From Euphorbia lathyris (taxonomy: Eukaryota > Streptophyta > Magnoliopsida > Malpighiales > Euphorbiaceae), in NCBI RefSeq assembly GCF_963576675.1, contig NC_088914.1, positions 14,053,001 to 14,117,000 of the forward strand: a stretch of 64,000 nucleotides of DNA. The letters run 5' to 3'. The position numbers and the translations under genes are program-made. The first letter of the stretch is position 1. Every line of letters begins with the position of its first letter. Of this stretch, positions 9,850 to 22,622 are shown piece after piece. The notes under the pieces are model-generated. The model ran no database searches, was not told the origin of the DNA, and saw only the letters and a program-made list of their open reading frames with translations.

Positions 9850-12193
9850 GCACGGATCCCAATGCAAAGAGGAGGGAAATTTTTGGAGCTTTCTCACTCT
9901 AAACATTTTTAGAGAGAGAAAGTCAATTTTTTTGGAGAAAATATTTTTTTTCCCAAAAAAATTCAAATTTTCCAAAGTTAAATTTTTACTAAAAAACACA
10001 AAAAAAAAACGGAAAATCACGACTCGTGGAATCAATCGGCTTCAACTGTCAGATACCGAATTTAAGGTATTATCCGAGGACTAGACTCTTTTATTTTATT
10101 TTATTTATTTTCTTCTTCTATTTATTTTTTATGTTATAGTTTTTATTTATTTAGTTATTCATTTATTTTATCACGTTTTATTTAATTAGCGTATTTATTT
10201 AATTCTCGTCTCGTGTTGAATAAAATTCGGTTTTGTTTTAAAATAAAAAACCTTGTTTTGATATCCCAATACGAACCGTGATCCGATAAAAAGGTAGTTC
10301 GGGTATTGAAAACGTTGTAATTATAAGTTTTAATTCAAAGAACTTCCAAATAACGTTTTAAAATAAAAACGTCGTTTTAGAAATTTCCGTTATTGACTAT
10401 GATCCATTTTTGGTAGTTCGGAAATCCAAAACGATTGAATTAGATTTAATTTAAAGCTTTTGAATAAATCTGGAAATAATTGGAGTGCTGCTGTAATTTG
10501 CCGTTTCTGTCACTAATTGTTGTTTACCGATGGATTTTCCGTCGGTAAATCTGCCAAAATGTAGAAAATGCCATTTTAGTCCATTTTTCTTAACTTTCAA
10601 GCTTTTAATCCTTTATACATATATGTATAGTTATGTAATATATGTTTTCAAATTATTTTAGACATTTAGTATGTATAATTATTTAGGATATTTTTTATAT
10701 CACTTTTCATTCTATTTTTAATTATAAGTATATGTATATATATATTCTCTTTTTCATTCATTTGAGTTATATTAGATTTTATTTTAAATGTTATTTACTT
10801 GGGCATTTTGGGGGATAATTAGTAGATATTAGGGTGAATATATATTATTTTTTACATTTAAAACTATATTAGTTATGTATATATATAGTTTTGGGATATT
10901 TTGGGCTATATCAATTATTATTAAGAAAAACTATTTTGGGGATAAATGTTATTTTCTTATTTAAGAGTTTTAGTTACTATTTTCAAATGTTTAAAGTATA
11001 AATGTGTTATGTTTAGTATTTTCATATATGTATAATATAATCTTTTTCCATTAACTTTTATTTCATATTCTCTTTTTGATTGAAATATATATATATATAT
11101 ATGTTTATATTATTTCTTTTATTCTTTTGGACCATTTATGGGTCCCTATTTCAAATGGGCTTTATTTGGGAGTGACTTGTGATTCAATGGTTTATTGTTT
11201 TAATTATGACAAGTAAAGATTCATTAAGGAAAAGGGGAAAATAAGTCACAAAGGAGTTTTCAATTTAATTATTTAAACTAATGAATTTTTAGAGGTTCTT
11301 AATCTCAATAAATAGAGTTTTCTTGACATTTCAAAATCGTTTCTCAAAACACCACGTTTTAAAACCTTAATCCGTTCCAAAGGCGGATTAAGTGAACATG
11401 GTAATTAAAATCGCTTTCTTTGTGAATAATAGAGTTTTTGAATCATTTTCTTAAAGGATTTGTACAAAATAAAATTGACTTGTATGTTTAACCACGTTTT
11501 CTTAACTAAAGGTTTTTGTCTCAAACGTTTCCAAAGCACTTGAGTCGTTCCAACGGCGACTCGAGTAAACTTCACTAATCGGGGTTTTAAAACGCACTTA
11601 AATCGTTCCAACGGTGATTAAGGTGCGAACCATGTAAATAAACTCGTTTTGGGAAAATAAGTTAGTGTAGAATAAACACACGGCATGACATTTAAATAAA
11701 GTTGTAAATAAATCACTTCTTTCTTCCCCCTTCTCTGTGTATGTATAATATAAATGGGTGATTCTTTACTAATATGGCTTTCCAATAATATATGCTCAAA
11801 ACGGTTTCTGAAAAAAGAAAGAAAAGGTTTCAAATGAATTTTAAACTTAAAGAAGTATACGATTAGTCCGTTATCGCCTAACATGCTGAGTAGGAGGCCG
11901 GTGGTTCATAACCGGGCGATGTCGGGGTGCCTAGTAGCCTTTCTCCGGAAAGGAGCTAGCCTTCTCGGCTCGTACCTAAGTTTCCCGAACCCACACCGGT
12001 CTCCCGCAAGGGATCGGTGTTCATTTTCCCATTCGTGGGTGGCGACTCTTCCATATCTCCGAGCTCCGGTCCTGCCGAGCAGCTTGATTCCACGATTGGT
12101 TGCTTTCGGCGCCAATCACCGCTTACGTCGCCATGAGGTTGTCCACCCCCCGGTCCGCCCGGGAGATTAGGCCGCGGCACTTCGTCTAACAAG

Positions 12194-12211
12194 TGGCGAC
12201 TCTGCTGGGGA
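12194..12211 (+). other. E1 primer binding site (tRNA-Arg type)
   Basis: TGGCGACTCTGCTGGGGA begins 3 bp after the LTR end. It is complementary to a tRNA 3' end of the form TCCCCAGCAGAGTCGCCA, which fits plant tRNA-Arg, the primer reported for Ogre/Tat elements. The tRNA assignment is from memory. Confidence 0.85.
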
Positions 12212-14060
12212 AGCGAGAAATTTGATTCCGGAAGGCGTGTATTAAGCCCTTAACGGGGACGGATCGTTTTACTTCTTTTCGTATGCATTCATGTGCATTA
12301 TTGCAAACCCTTTGGGTAATTTCCGAGAAACCTCTAGCGAGAGTCCATTCGTCGCTAGAAAGAGGCTAGTGTAAGTTCCCCCTTACAGTAAGGCGCCAAA
12401 GGGTCCCCATCCATTCGTTAGGGGCGAATTTGTGCGGTCCTGTGAGGTCCCGTGGTCAGCCGTGTCAGCATATAGTAGCCTTAGAAGTTTCCATAGGATT
12501 ACCCGTTACTATTTTTGATGTGATAAATGAATCAGTTCGTGTTTTCAAACCGCCATGATACGTGTCTAATCCTAAAGTATGTAAAGAAAATGAGACGATG
12601 CGTTAATATATACTCGTGAATCGACATACTAATTACCCTAAAACATCGAAACGATTTGAACTAAAGACGACTTAGTCATCTCATATGAATGAACATGTGC
12701 GGCCCGCCTTGTCCCTTTCGGTGTCCCGACGAAGGCACATGTTCAGGAAATGCGTTATGACGTAAGCACGTATTAGTATGAATTGGTTTGGTGTTAAGGA
12801 TAGTTATATCTCGATTCAAAAGATTATATTAACAGTAGCCGTTATTCATATTCTTTAATAAATTAGGATAAACTGAGATCATAACGAAACGAAAATAAAG
12901 AACATTTCTATTTCGAACGACCCTGGTATAACGTGAAAAGTCTCGCATAAGTAGCCCGTCCCTTCCGAATAAAAGATGAGCTTTTACGTTATGCCTCGTG
13001 TCGTTCTTAAGAGAAATGGATGTGTCCGCAAAGGTGACTAAGAAAATAAAAGAAAAGAAAAATGAACTAAACGACCAAAATCATTCCGAGTCTACGATAT
13101 ATACCAATCCCGAGGGTAGTTAAAGAAAATAAACCAATACCGTTGAATACGTGCCTCGAACGAGTGTATACCCCGTTTAAAATCTCGAAGCCGAATCAAA
13201 CCAAACCGCATAATCGCGCCATATGGACGAGACTGCGGGTTTTGACTAACGACTCGATCATTTCGACCGTTACCAAAACTGCAAGAAATGTGGCCCGATG
13301 TACATGTTTGCTTAATTCGTGCCCAAATGAAAAAGAACGGTGATATCCTCGAACAAACACGCGATTCGATGAAATGTTGATTTTCTATAACCACGCTAAG
13401 ATGATATATCCCGTAAATTGGAAAGAATAAAGATTTGTTGCTAGCCGAAGGATTACCGTGCGCTCAAATAAGACTCGCCGTCTTTTCACGTAGCTAAAAT
13501 AAGCAAACGGATCCTCGATGCTAAAAACAAACACGTTACGCGATGAATCCGTTCCCTAAATTCAAAAGTGATTCCATCACTAAATAAATGCGTGGTTACG
13601 TCTCTCGATAGATTTAAAAGATCCCGTTGTAAATCCAAAAATCGAGACACGAATCCACGTGAATAAAAGGGAACGAGTCATGGACGATAACGAATGATTG
13701 GACTAGAAGAATAACTCGAACCACGTCTAAAAAACTGAGATGCGCTCAAAGGGAGTCAAAACCTGAACTAATGCGTCTCACGAAAGGACAAAAGACGAGT
13801 TATTCCGAAAGAGCAATCCAACTTGGTCAATTTCTTAGTCACTGAACGTGGTACATCAAAACAAACTGTATTGTCTGATGAGTGATTTATTTTTCAGCAA
13901 TAATCGACGGTATCATGCGTCCTCTGGACCATGATGTGAGCCCATACCAAAATCCTAGGAAAGAGACTTGGACCAGCAAGTGTGTGGAGGAATAAGGATG
14001 GAAGAGAGATGATGTGATGATTGTGATTACTATCTAACGTTTTCTTATTGCAATCTAATT
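12212..14060 (+). other. E1 leader shared with E2
   Basis: This 1.85 kb matches the minus strand of 29.15-30.98 kb (E2 leader), for example the phrase cctaggaaagagacttgg near 13960. No long conserved ORF is present. It holds the stretch after the primer site where packaging signals are usually found; that role is not shown. Confidence 0.7.
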
Positions 14061-14261
14061 ACGCGTTATGTACGATTTTCGCTAACTAGTTTGTTCGTAT
14101 GGATTTCTATCTGTTTGTACATCAATCGAGTCAGATTTAAGTCATAATGCATCCTATGCTTAACAAATCATTGCAGTCGTACCATATAGAGCGTTGCATG
14201 CTGACCAAATTGTGTGCAGCTATATTAGGTTTCATAGACTTAGGACATATTTATTAGGAAT

Positions 14262-17200
14262 GTGAGAAAGAGTCGACCCCAACGTCGCGTGTCATTCTGG
14301 AGGCATACTAGTTATGTCGTGACGTATCCTATACGTCTTTGCCTTGTCATACCTAGGTGCTGGGATGCATCCTATGCGTCCTTGGCACGTCTCGTGCATC
14401 TTCACCGTGTCGTTTGTATACTAGCTAGGAGGCATGTCCATTATGTTGTGATGTATCCCATCCGTCTTTGCCTTAGCATACTGTATGTATGGTAGCTTAC
14501 CTCGTACATTTCTCTCGTATCCCAGGCACTAGTCAGAAGGTACAACCCTTATGTCATGGCGTATCCCATACGCCTTTGTTTTGGCATACCCCGTATGTCA
14601 CGACACCTCCAATACGTCCTTACCCTGTCAAGAGGTGTACCATTCCCTGGTGGCGTGCCCGCTATATCCTTGCTGCGTCGTGTCATCACGTGTCCACCCG
14701 TCATGAGTCCCACCTGTCATGGGGTGATGTATTCCTTGCATCTTTACTTTGTCATACTCCATGAGACGTAACGCACCCCATGCATCTTCCATTAATCATT
14801 CAGACACCGATCAAGAGGCGTACCTGTTATGTCGTGACATATCCCATATGTCTTTTTCGTGTTGTGCCTCGTATATTATGACCCATTCCTTGTGTCTCTA
14901 CCATGTCATTACACACCGGTCAGAAGGTGTACTATATGTGTCATAACGCATCCTGTACATCTTCGCCTCATTCCTTGCGCCAAGCGAGGGGCATGAGTTG
15001 CATGCCCCATATGTCAGGGCATGTCAGGTGCTTGTTCACCATGCTATATACGTTAGATGAAAGGCATACCATTTGGGCCGTGACGTATCCCATACGTCCT
15101 CACCTCGTCCCATCTTCCATATCGTGAAGTGTCCCAGGCGTCTCCATCACGTCAGCTATAGACCAGTCAAGACATGTACTCGATGCACCGTCGTGCATCG
15201 CGTACGTCCGGGTATTGCCAAGGTCGTACGTCACGATAGGTCGCACATGCGTCTTCCATATCAGATACGCTAGTCTAGACCCATACCCCGTATATCATGA
15301 TTTGAGTTCTCGCCTTGCTAGGTGCCTAACGGAAGACATACCCCATATATCTCAATGTATCTCGCGCGTCTTTACCATGTCTCGTATGCCCATCAAAAGG
15401 TCTACCCCGCATGTTATGATGTGTCTCATATATTAGTCCGGGGGAGCACCTTTAGACCCTAAGGTATTCCCTATGTCTTCGCCATGTTATACTTTGTGGG
15501 GGATACACCGCACATATCTTTATCATCCTGTTCATACCATTAGAGAGTGTACCTAGTGCATCGTGACATGTCGCATGCGCCTTCACCATGGTGTTTACGT
15601 CATCCGGAGACATATCCCATATGTCGTAATGTATCCCGCATCCCTCTATCATGGTTAGGACTTGTTTGGTGGTCATACCCCGCTTATCCTGACATTCGCA
15701 TCATGGGGCAGGTCCTGTATACTGTCTGCACGGTCAACTCAAGACATACTAGGTGTGTCGCCATGTCACCGACAACATATAAAAAAAACAAAAAAAAATT
15801 ATCACGATGTCGGTTCCCTCGAGACTCGAATTAACCATTAATCACATGCCTCATACACGTCCTACTTATGCCTCAAGACATACCATGTATGTCGCTACGC
15901 CTTAGCCAACACATCTCAAGATTATGACTAGCACCTTGATCTCAAATAGAACCATAATCTCACGGGTCGTCGTCACCTCCCTTTCGTATCTCAAGACATA
16001 CCCACGGATGTTGCCACGCTATACACAACACCCGGGTGATTCCAAATTACGTTGTTGTATTATCCATGCCCCTCACCTCGTAGGTTGCCATCATGACCTT
16101 CGCCCGCTAAGACATGCCACGTGTGTCGGTGCGCCGTGCACCTATACACCAAAGTTACGTGGTTGTAAGATTGAAACCTTAGGGTCGAGTGAACTGTTTC
16201 ACACGAATCTCGTTTACCTGTCGTCGTTCGCATCTGGGGAGGTAGTCCATACGTAGCACCTCCGTATTTTAGAATTATGGGCAATACCCTGAACTTCGAA
16301 AGGAACCCTTGACTGGTGTGTTGTCCACGCTTCCCATTTGTACCTTTAGGTGCGCCATATGGGTCGTCATAGTGTCCCCTCGTATTTACATCATCCCACT
16401 GTCCGGACCCCAAGTTCACATTGACCCACTGACGCACGCTTCACATGAAGTCATCGCGTCACATCCGTGCTTTAACTGGCGCCTTATATGTCGCCTCATC
16501 ACATCTAATGAATCTATGCGTCATTGTACTAACCTCTTAGCTAGTAGGTCATCGTCACACCCCATGGGTACCTTCGGTCGCACCTTGTATGTCGACATGT
16601 CATTGTACTAGGGTAACCCGCACATCCTTGGTCTTCTTGAGACACCCCGTCGCATCTTCGAAACAACCAAATCGATATGAGACATACCAGGTGTGTCACG
16701 TCGGTATTCCAAACATGTGACACTAGTCCTTCGAACACGTATCAGCTTTCGGTGCATATCCCGTATGTCACCGCTTGTGCCTTAGTCATACGTTGGGCCT
16801 TGTCAAAATGTGCCCCACATGTCTCCTTATCATTGACAATATTTTTAGCCCACGAATATATCATTAGGATATCTAATTCTGGACCGACCTTTGACGCATG
16901 TTCCGTATGTCATCCCTCGCACCTTACTCACATATCAAAGACTGAGTCGTTTATACCATCCAGTCAGGGTTAAGCTTGTGGCACACACCCATATACGCGG
17001 TTCGGTACGTCCTGTTCGCATGTCAAATGTTGAGTCACTCATGTCATTGAGTTCCAGTCGAATCTGGGGCAAGTTCATATATGTCATCACGTGCATCTTG
17101 CTTACACACCCAATGTCGAGTCATTTGTATCGACAAGTTCAAGTTGAACTTTTGGCCCGTACCTGTCATATAGAGTGATTCATGTCATCAAATCCAAGTC

Positions 17201-19010
17201 ACACCCTTAGGCACGTACCCTATGGGCCGTCTCGAGCATCCCGCTCATACCTTGACACACTGAGTCGTTCATGTCGTGAGGTTCCTGTCAAACTCTTGAC
17301 ATACGCCCTGTAAATTGTCACTCATATCTTGAGTACGCCTCAAACAGCGGTTTGTTTATGTTGTCAAATCCTCGACACGCTCCCCTTACACCCTTGGTAT
17401 TATTGTCTATGCGCCCCAAACTCCGAATTGCCTTATTTACGAGTCTGAGACATATGCCCTATGTGTCCTTATTTGGGTCTCGCTCATATCAGTAGTATCA
17501 AGTTGTTTATACCGCGGCTAAGTCCAACATTTGGCACTTACCTCGAAGGTCTTGGTTTGCGTCCTCGTTGCTCTTCGAGTTGTTCATAGTAATAGGTTCC
17601 AGTCATCTCAAATATCGGTGATGAACCCAATCCGTCGTAAATATCCACATAAGATCTTTAGGGATTCTCATAAAACATATCGTCATCAGGTTCGCGCTAT
17701 GAAACAAATTGACCTTCGACACGTACCAGGTAAGTCGTCGTTTCTGTCTCGTTGATACCTCGATCGGATTAGGACACTTCTCATTCTACCAGACGCACCG
17801 ATCCGCAAATTCATTGAGGTATTTGGGGTCTCTAGCTTAAGTTAATCCTTGAACCGCACCCTGCGTGTCGGTATCGTGTCTAGTTGACACTTCCAATGTT
17901 GTTAGAAGGTACCTCTTGAGTCATCTCTGTGCTTCATCCACACCCAAAGTTGGTCAGATAATACGTGTGTAGTATGCGTACCCTATTCGTGTCTCGTACC
18001 TAGCATGTTGGATTTCCCCCATTATGGTCGAAATCCCAAATTCAAGCCATCATATCGTTCGTGAGTTGCGTATAAGTAAATCATGGGGGCACATCAAGTG
18101 GGACTCCCATCCTGCCGTTTGGCTACCTCTAAGGCATACAACGTACGTCACCGTATTCCCTAAATGCACCATGTCTCAAACCACTCTGCCCAGGCACTAG
18201 TGAGTCGAGTAGGAGTTAATAATTGGCACATACCTCGTATGTTGACATATGCATCCTATTCGAACCTCGAGTATCAGGTATTCCGTGTGCATTATCCCGT
18301 CAAATAATACCCATCATCGTAATAGTTGATTTCCAGGAGAAGCTGACAATCGGCGCACATCACGTATGTCACTCGAGTCTCCCATATGCCTTAACCTATT
18401 TAGGGCATGTCCCGTGCGTCACCACTTTCTGCATAACACACCAAGGTTCCGTTGGTACGTCTATGTATTAGTGTCTTGGGTTTAAACTAACCATCGACCC
18501 ACACCCCATATGTGGTGGTCTTGTCCCGTTTGCTTCTAGTTTAGGACACACCCTCTATGCCGGCCTGTTTCAGGAAACTTGTGTTTCCCAGAAAGACGTT
18601 TCCCTGTTATCAGTATCAATACCAAGTAAACTATGGACAAGTGCCCCGCATGTCTCCGTCACGGTCTATTGGAGTCTCAGACATACCATGAGCGTCACAT
18701 CAGTCCATGTAACACCGTGTATCTTCGAAGTACGTCATTGCTACCAATGATGGCAATCCCTCACATACACCTCATGCATGGTCGCTTAGGTTGTTCTTTT
18801 TAGATCGTGAGTCGTATCAATGTACCAAGTATGTCATTCCCACCACTCAGGTCGCTACCCCTCCAATGTATCTACACGTTACGTATATCATCGGGGTACA
18901 CTCTCATTTACCTAGCGTCCTAGGGAATTCTACTTATCATGAGGGTCGTCTTAATCTCACAAGTGTCAGTCGTGTCAAGCGTCATTCAACATTGTACATC
19001 TTATAAAGCA
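14262..19010 (+). repeat. About 4.7 kb of degenerate short repeats rich in 17-bp palindromes
   Basis: Phrases such as 'GTCATGACGTATCCCATACGTCTTTGCC' (split here: a palindrome plus a tail of type CTTTGCC) recur every 40-60 bp with heavy divergence. Perfect palindromes with a 3-nt spacer lie at 14321-14337, 14558-14574, 14836-14852, 15082-15098, 15609-15625 and 15877-15893; a 13-bp one lies at 14585-14597. E2 lacks this block: its leader passes directly from the equivalent of about 14050 to the equivalent of about 19185. Short ORFs run through it in all frames and carry no family feature. Confidence 0.8.
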
Positions 19011-19296
19011 TTGCAAGGTAAACTTGTAGGGTTCGTACTAATGTGTGTATAACAGTTGAAATGGTTTCAGGCATCGGCACTTCCAAACAGGTAAGTTAGC
19101 ACAAACGATCAAAGTACTGCCGACGGCTCTGGTAAAAAAAAAGAGAAAAAAAGGGTTTAGCTCTAGTCAAATCATGTTTATGTTGTGAGAAATAAAGCGC
19201 AGACCACGAATCATGCATAAATCATACATCCATCTATAGGAGGCACAAGTAGATAGCTTTAGCATTCGCATCGCACGTGCATCATCAAAATTCATA

Positions 19297-20106
19297 ATGC
19301 CTAAAAAGCTCCACTCATCGATCCTTTCTCTTTCCTTGTTAGAAACCCAACTCATGGCCCAGTCCAGCAATTCAAACCACAATCTTGAGAGCCGTGTGCA
19401 AGGGGCTTTAGCCAAATACATCTTTTCTGATGAGTTCAAACGTGCTCTTAATGATCCGGAGAATACTAAGCATAAGGGGGTTGAAAATTCCCAAGAGATG
19501 ATAGGAGATTTCAATCTCAGAGCAGAAATCGAGCGAGTTCTTCCCGATATCCTTGCTTCAGATGAATTCAAGATAGAGCTGAAAAGGTTGGTCAGGGAGG
19601 TCCTAAGCGAGTCACTGGTTGCGGAGATCCCAAAAGCCGTTGTGGAGAAACCTATTTTCCAGCTCGCGTCACAAGTTAATCCACAAACATTCACTCCACC
19701 AAGGGTAGTCTCACACCATATTTCACGAACACAACAAGATCCACATCATTGGGGACATAGGATTACCAGGGTTGTTCGCCCTCCGTCGCCCACTCAGTAT
19801 AGAAGGGAGGAAAGGGAATTCTCCACTTTCACCCAACCCTTGTTTGAAGTGTTGGAGGGTCTACGAATGCGTGACATACTTCACCCTCTACCAGCCATGG
19901 GAGGTCAAACCACTGAATTAGTGAAACGCGGGGGCTACTGCCACTTCCACCAGAAATATGGTCACGAAACAAACACTTGCATGAGGTTGAAACATGAAAT
20001 CCAAGATCTCATCGAAGCTGGAAAGATAAGTGATCCAGATCTTTCTCAACAGATGAAGCCTTCGACTTGTTCCTTGAATGGCGAAGTCTACAACGGATCA
20101 GGATAA
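19297..20106 (+). CDS. gag: Reduced Gag-like protein of E1 with zinc knuckle, 269 aa
   Basis: The protein starts MPKKLHSS and is mostly helical and charged. Near its C-terminus it has a knuckle C-X2-H-X4-H-X4-C (YCHFHQKYGHETNTC), followed by MRLKHEIQDLIEAGKI. The latter is nearly the same as the segment after the E2 Gag knuckle (CERLKHEIQDLIEEKKI). The capsid core with FDGTGDP and WFHALP seen in E2 is missing, so this Gag may bind RNA but probably cannot build a shell alone. A Gag-only internal region is the defining trait of TR-GAG elements. The ATG at 19297 is the first in the frame; an alternative is the Met of MAQSSNSN at residue 20. The frame is open to a TAA at 20104-20106. The coding sequence lies immediately after the palindromic leader block. 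Confidence 0.75.
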   Translation: MPKKLHSSILSLSLLETQLMAQSSNSNHNLESRVQGALAKYIFSDEFKRALNDPENTKHKGVENSQEMIGDFNLRAEIERVLPDILASDEFKIELKRLVREVLSESLVAEIPKAVVEKPIFQLASQVNPQTFTPPRVVSHHISRTQQDPHHWGHRITRVVRPPSPTQYRREEREFSTFTQPLFEVLEGLRMRDILHPLPAMGGQTTELVKRGGYCHFHQKYGHETNTCMRLKHEIQDLIEAGKISDPDLSQQMKPSTCSLNGEVYNGSG

Positions 20107-20940
20107 TCTAAAGAAGAAGTTCCCGAGATTGAGGACACCTATGAAGTGAGAGAATCTGAAGCTTCTTGAAATAGCATGAGAGAGAGGAGTGCACTTGTAG
20201 TCTTTATCCTTGTCTTTTATTTTTATCTTTTATTCCACAAGAGGTTATTAACCTCCTTTTGAATTCAATGAAATTTCGTTTCCGCAAATTTATCCTAAAC
20301 ATACGTACTTACATTTTATTTCTACTCAATTGAGATATTCCCGCTTCTATCACGCCACGGACATAAGCTCTAGAATATACTTATTGCTCAGTACTTAACC
20401 ACTGAAGAGAGAAAATTAAAAGAGTAAAAAAAAACAAAAAATCATGAGAAACGATTCCCTGACTCTACGATGATAAGTCGGGCGTAGACCCATCAAACGA
20501 AGGGTTCTCACCGGCTTTTGCCAGAAAGAAGATTGAGCGACAATCAATAAAGTCCAAAAGAACAAGTGCATGAGTGCACCATTCAGAACAAGACGGGGGC
20601 AACTAACCTATCAACGATAAAGGACCCTGCTCCAGGATCAATGAAAAGGTTCAGATCTATGATGACAAAAAAAAAAGAAGGCCAATGCTGAAAAGGCTCA
20701 GTGGCAAAGTCAAGCCAATCAGAAGTAAGAGAAAATTATCAAGTAGACGTAACTAGCCGAGGGGCGTCAAGGGGACAAGAGTGGTTGACATTGCCCAGCA
20801 AATGGGTGATCAAATGTATGAGAAAATCTCACTTTAACGAAGAAAGATCAAATGCGTAGGCGAATGAAGCTAAAGGCGGCGACAAAGTTTAGAACTTTAA
20901 TCAATCTCGAGGGAACCGGGGAATCCTTCTCATAAAAAAA
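20107..20940 (+). other. Non-coding remnant where pol would be expected in E1
   Basis: After the gag stop I find no protease or RT motif in any frame. The region is purine-rich and A-rich, with several oligo-A runs. It marks the loss of pol relative to E2. Confidence 0.6.
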
Positions 20941-20956
20941 AAGAAAGAAATTCCCG

Positions 20957-21866
20957 ATAGGTTGAAAACCCGCAAAGGGCGGCCTATGCAACAATAAGGG
21001 ACATCCCAGTGGGTGAAAACTCGAAAGGGCACTCATTTGAAAATTCCGGGATAGCAAAAGGAGAGGATTAAAATAACTGAGATATGAAAACCCGAAAGGG
21101 CATACTTTAGTGACAGTGGTTAATGAACTGAGCAATGAACAATTCAATTCATGCTTGCCAAGTGCTTTATTTAAGCTAGACGGTTGCATTTGCAATGAAA
21201 ACACCCGCATCAATAAACACCCCATCTCAACTAAAGTCGCCTTGACACCCATGAACCGATCCAAAATCCAAAAAAAAAAATAAAAAAAAAAAGACTATTC
21301 CTCTCTCGCATGCTCCATGAAGTATGGTTCCTCCGCTCCTATGTTGTCCTCTCAAGGGTCAAATTTCGACCAAAGCGTCTCTCTTCCGTAGCTACTCCCA
21401 ACGGCAGCATCCCTAGTCTGGCGTACATGAAATCTCGCCTCGAGTTGGCAGGGGCATACACCCGCATCAACTTCTAACCTTCACCAAGACGGTAACTTTA
21501 ATCGGGGGCACGACCCTACAATCAGATCAACGTCCATCTCACTCCGGAAGCTTCTCCATTAACGAAGGCATCGGGCATGAACTCATCGTCAAATGATTAG
21601 CATAGAAATGGCCCGTGGATATAAAACCCCATGTCCTATCCGATATCATTCACATTCACAATCAAAAAAAAAGAAGAAAAATTGAACAAAAAAGAGTTGG
21701 ATTGAAAACTTCAAAAGAGGCGATCCAAGCAAAAGGAGAGATAGAGAAAATCAGTGAGATATAGAAAAGATGAATTGAAAACCCCTAGGGGCAGTTCATG
21801 CAAAAGGGGAGATAGAGAACATCGGAGAGATCCCGTTGAGTTGAAAACCCGAAAAGGGCAACTCAG
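20957..21866 (+). ncRNA. Array of at least six hairpins with constant core and covarying outer stems
   Basis: Each unit is an outer stem of up to 8 bp, an unpaired AAAA on its 5' side, an inner CCC/GGG-like stem and a 2-5-nt loop, often GAAA. Outer stems: 20957-20964 with 20980-20987 (ATAGGTTG/CGGCCTAT), 21008-21015 with 21030-21037 (AGTGGGTG/CACTCATT), 21083-21086 with 21101-21104 (TATG/CATA), 21697-21704 with 21721-21728 (TTGGATTG/CGATCCAA), 21770-21777 with 21792-21799 (ATGAATTG/CAGTTCAT), 21836-21843 with 21859-21866 (TTGAGTTG/CAACTCAG). Stem sequences differ while pairing is kept, which points to a structured RNA. No named family is known to me. Transcription is inferred from its place inside the element. 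Confidence 0.6.
21110..21690 (+). other. Non-coding spacer inside hairpin array of E1
   Basis: No coding motif is visible. Several oligo-A/T runs and a pyrimidine-rich part (about 21300-21560) separate the two hairpin clusters. Confidence 0.5.
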
Positions 21867-21923
21867 GCAAAAATTAGGGGGAAATGAATACGTCAAACTC
21901 TGGTTAAGGGCGAGAGCCCCTTT

Positions 21924-22622
21924 GACACAAGCTCATCAAGACCAAATCCTCATCCTTACAACCCTTGGTTTCAAACTTAACCTCACCCTCATCCTCACAC
22001 TCCTTAGGGACAGCCCGAAACATCATTTCTCGATCTGAAGCTACGAAAATCCTCCAAGCCTATGAAAAGGGAATCCATCCGAGCATCTCATCCACATATA
22101 TATAGTTTGCATTCCCACATGTCCATGCATCCATATAAAGTAAAACACATAGGCCACACGTATGCACATTCAAACACACGCACGGTCACCTGCATACGCA
22201 CATATAAGGGTTTACATTCATCCATAGATTAGGCTACATCCGCCCATCTATATGCATCACTACATACCTCCCGTTGACACAAGATCATCAAAACCAAATC
22301 CTCATCCTTGCAACCCTTGGTTTCAAACTTATCCTCACCCTCATCCTTGCACACTTTAGGGATGGCCTGAAACATCATTTCTCGATCTGAAGCTACCGAA
22401 ATCCTCCAGCCTATGAAAAAGGAATCCATTCGACCATCTCATCCACACATACATAGTTTGCATACACACATGTCCATACATCCGCATAAAGCAAAACGCA
22501 TAAGCCACACTTATGCACATTCAAACACACGCACAGTCACCTGCACACACACACATAGTTGCTTACACGCATCCATAGACTAGGCTACATTCACCCCATC
22601 TATATGCATCACTACACACCTG
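21924..22622. repeat. Tandem duplication, period 352 bp
   Basis: The segment starting gacacaagctcatcaagacc at 21924 recurs as gacacaagatcatcaaaacc at 22276. Both copies run through the same CA-rich tail to 'ctatatgcatcactaca', with roughly one difference in ten bases. Confidence 0.85.

Larger units (their letters stand above)
9102..12191 (+). repeat. E1 5' LTR (3,090 bp)
   Basis: TG...CA bounded. GC-rich U3 carries a palindrome array (9637-9830) and a TATA box (9840). From about 9890 on it is AT-rich, then ends in a GC-richer 310-bp U5. The second LTR is 94 bp shorter, about 90 bp of which falls before the TATA box. Short ORFs in it recur identically in the other LTR and have no family features. 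Confidence 0.96.

Noticed and set aside
9176..10035. Arg-rich ORFs of up to 257 aa on both strands
   Set aside because: They lie in the GC-rich U3 of the E1 LTR and are artefacts of base composition and palindromes; frames differ between the two LTRs.
11405..12192. Small ORFs repeated at 25685-26472
   Set aside because: They are identical because both are LTR copies; no family features and no codon signature.
14262..17755. Run of plus-strand ORFs of 60-110 aa
   Set aside because: They arise from the short degenerate repeats; no conserved domain, and no consistent frame.
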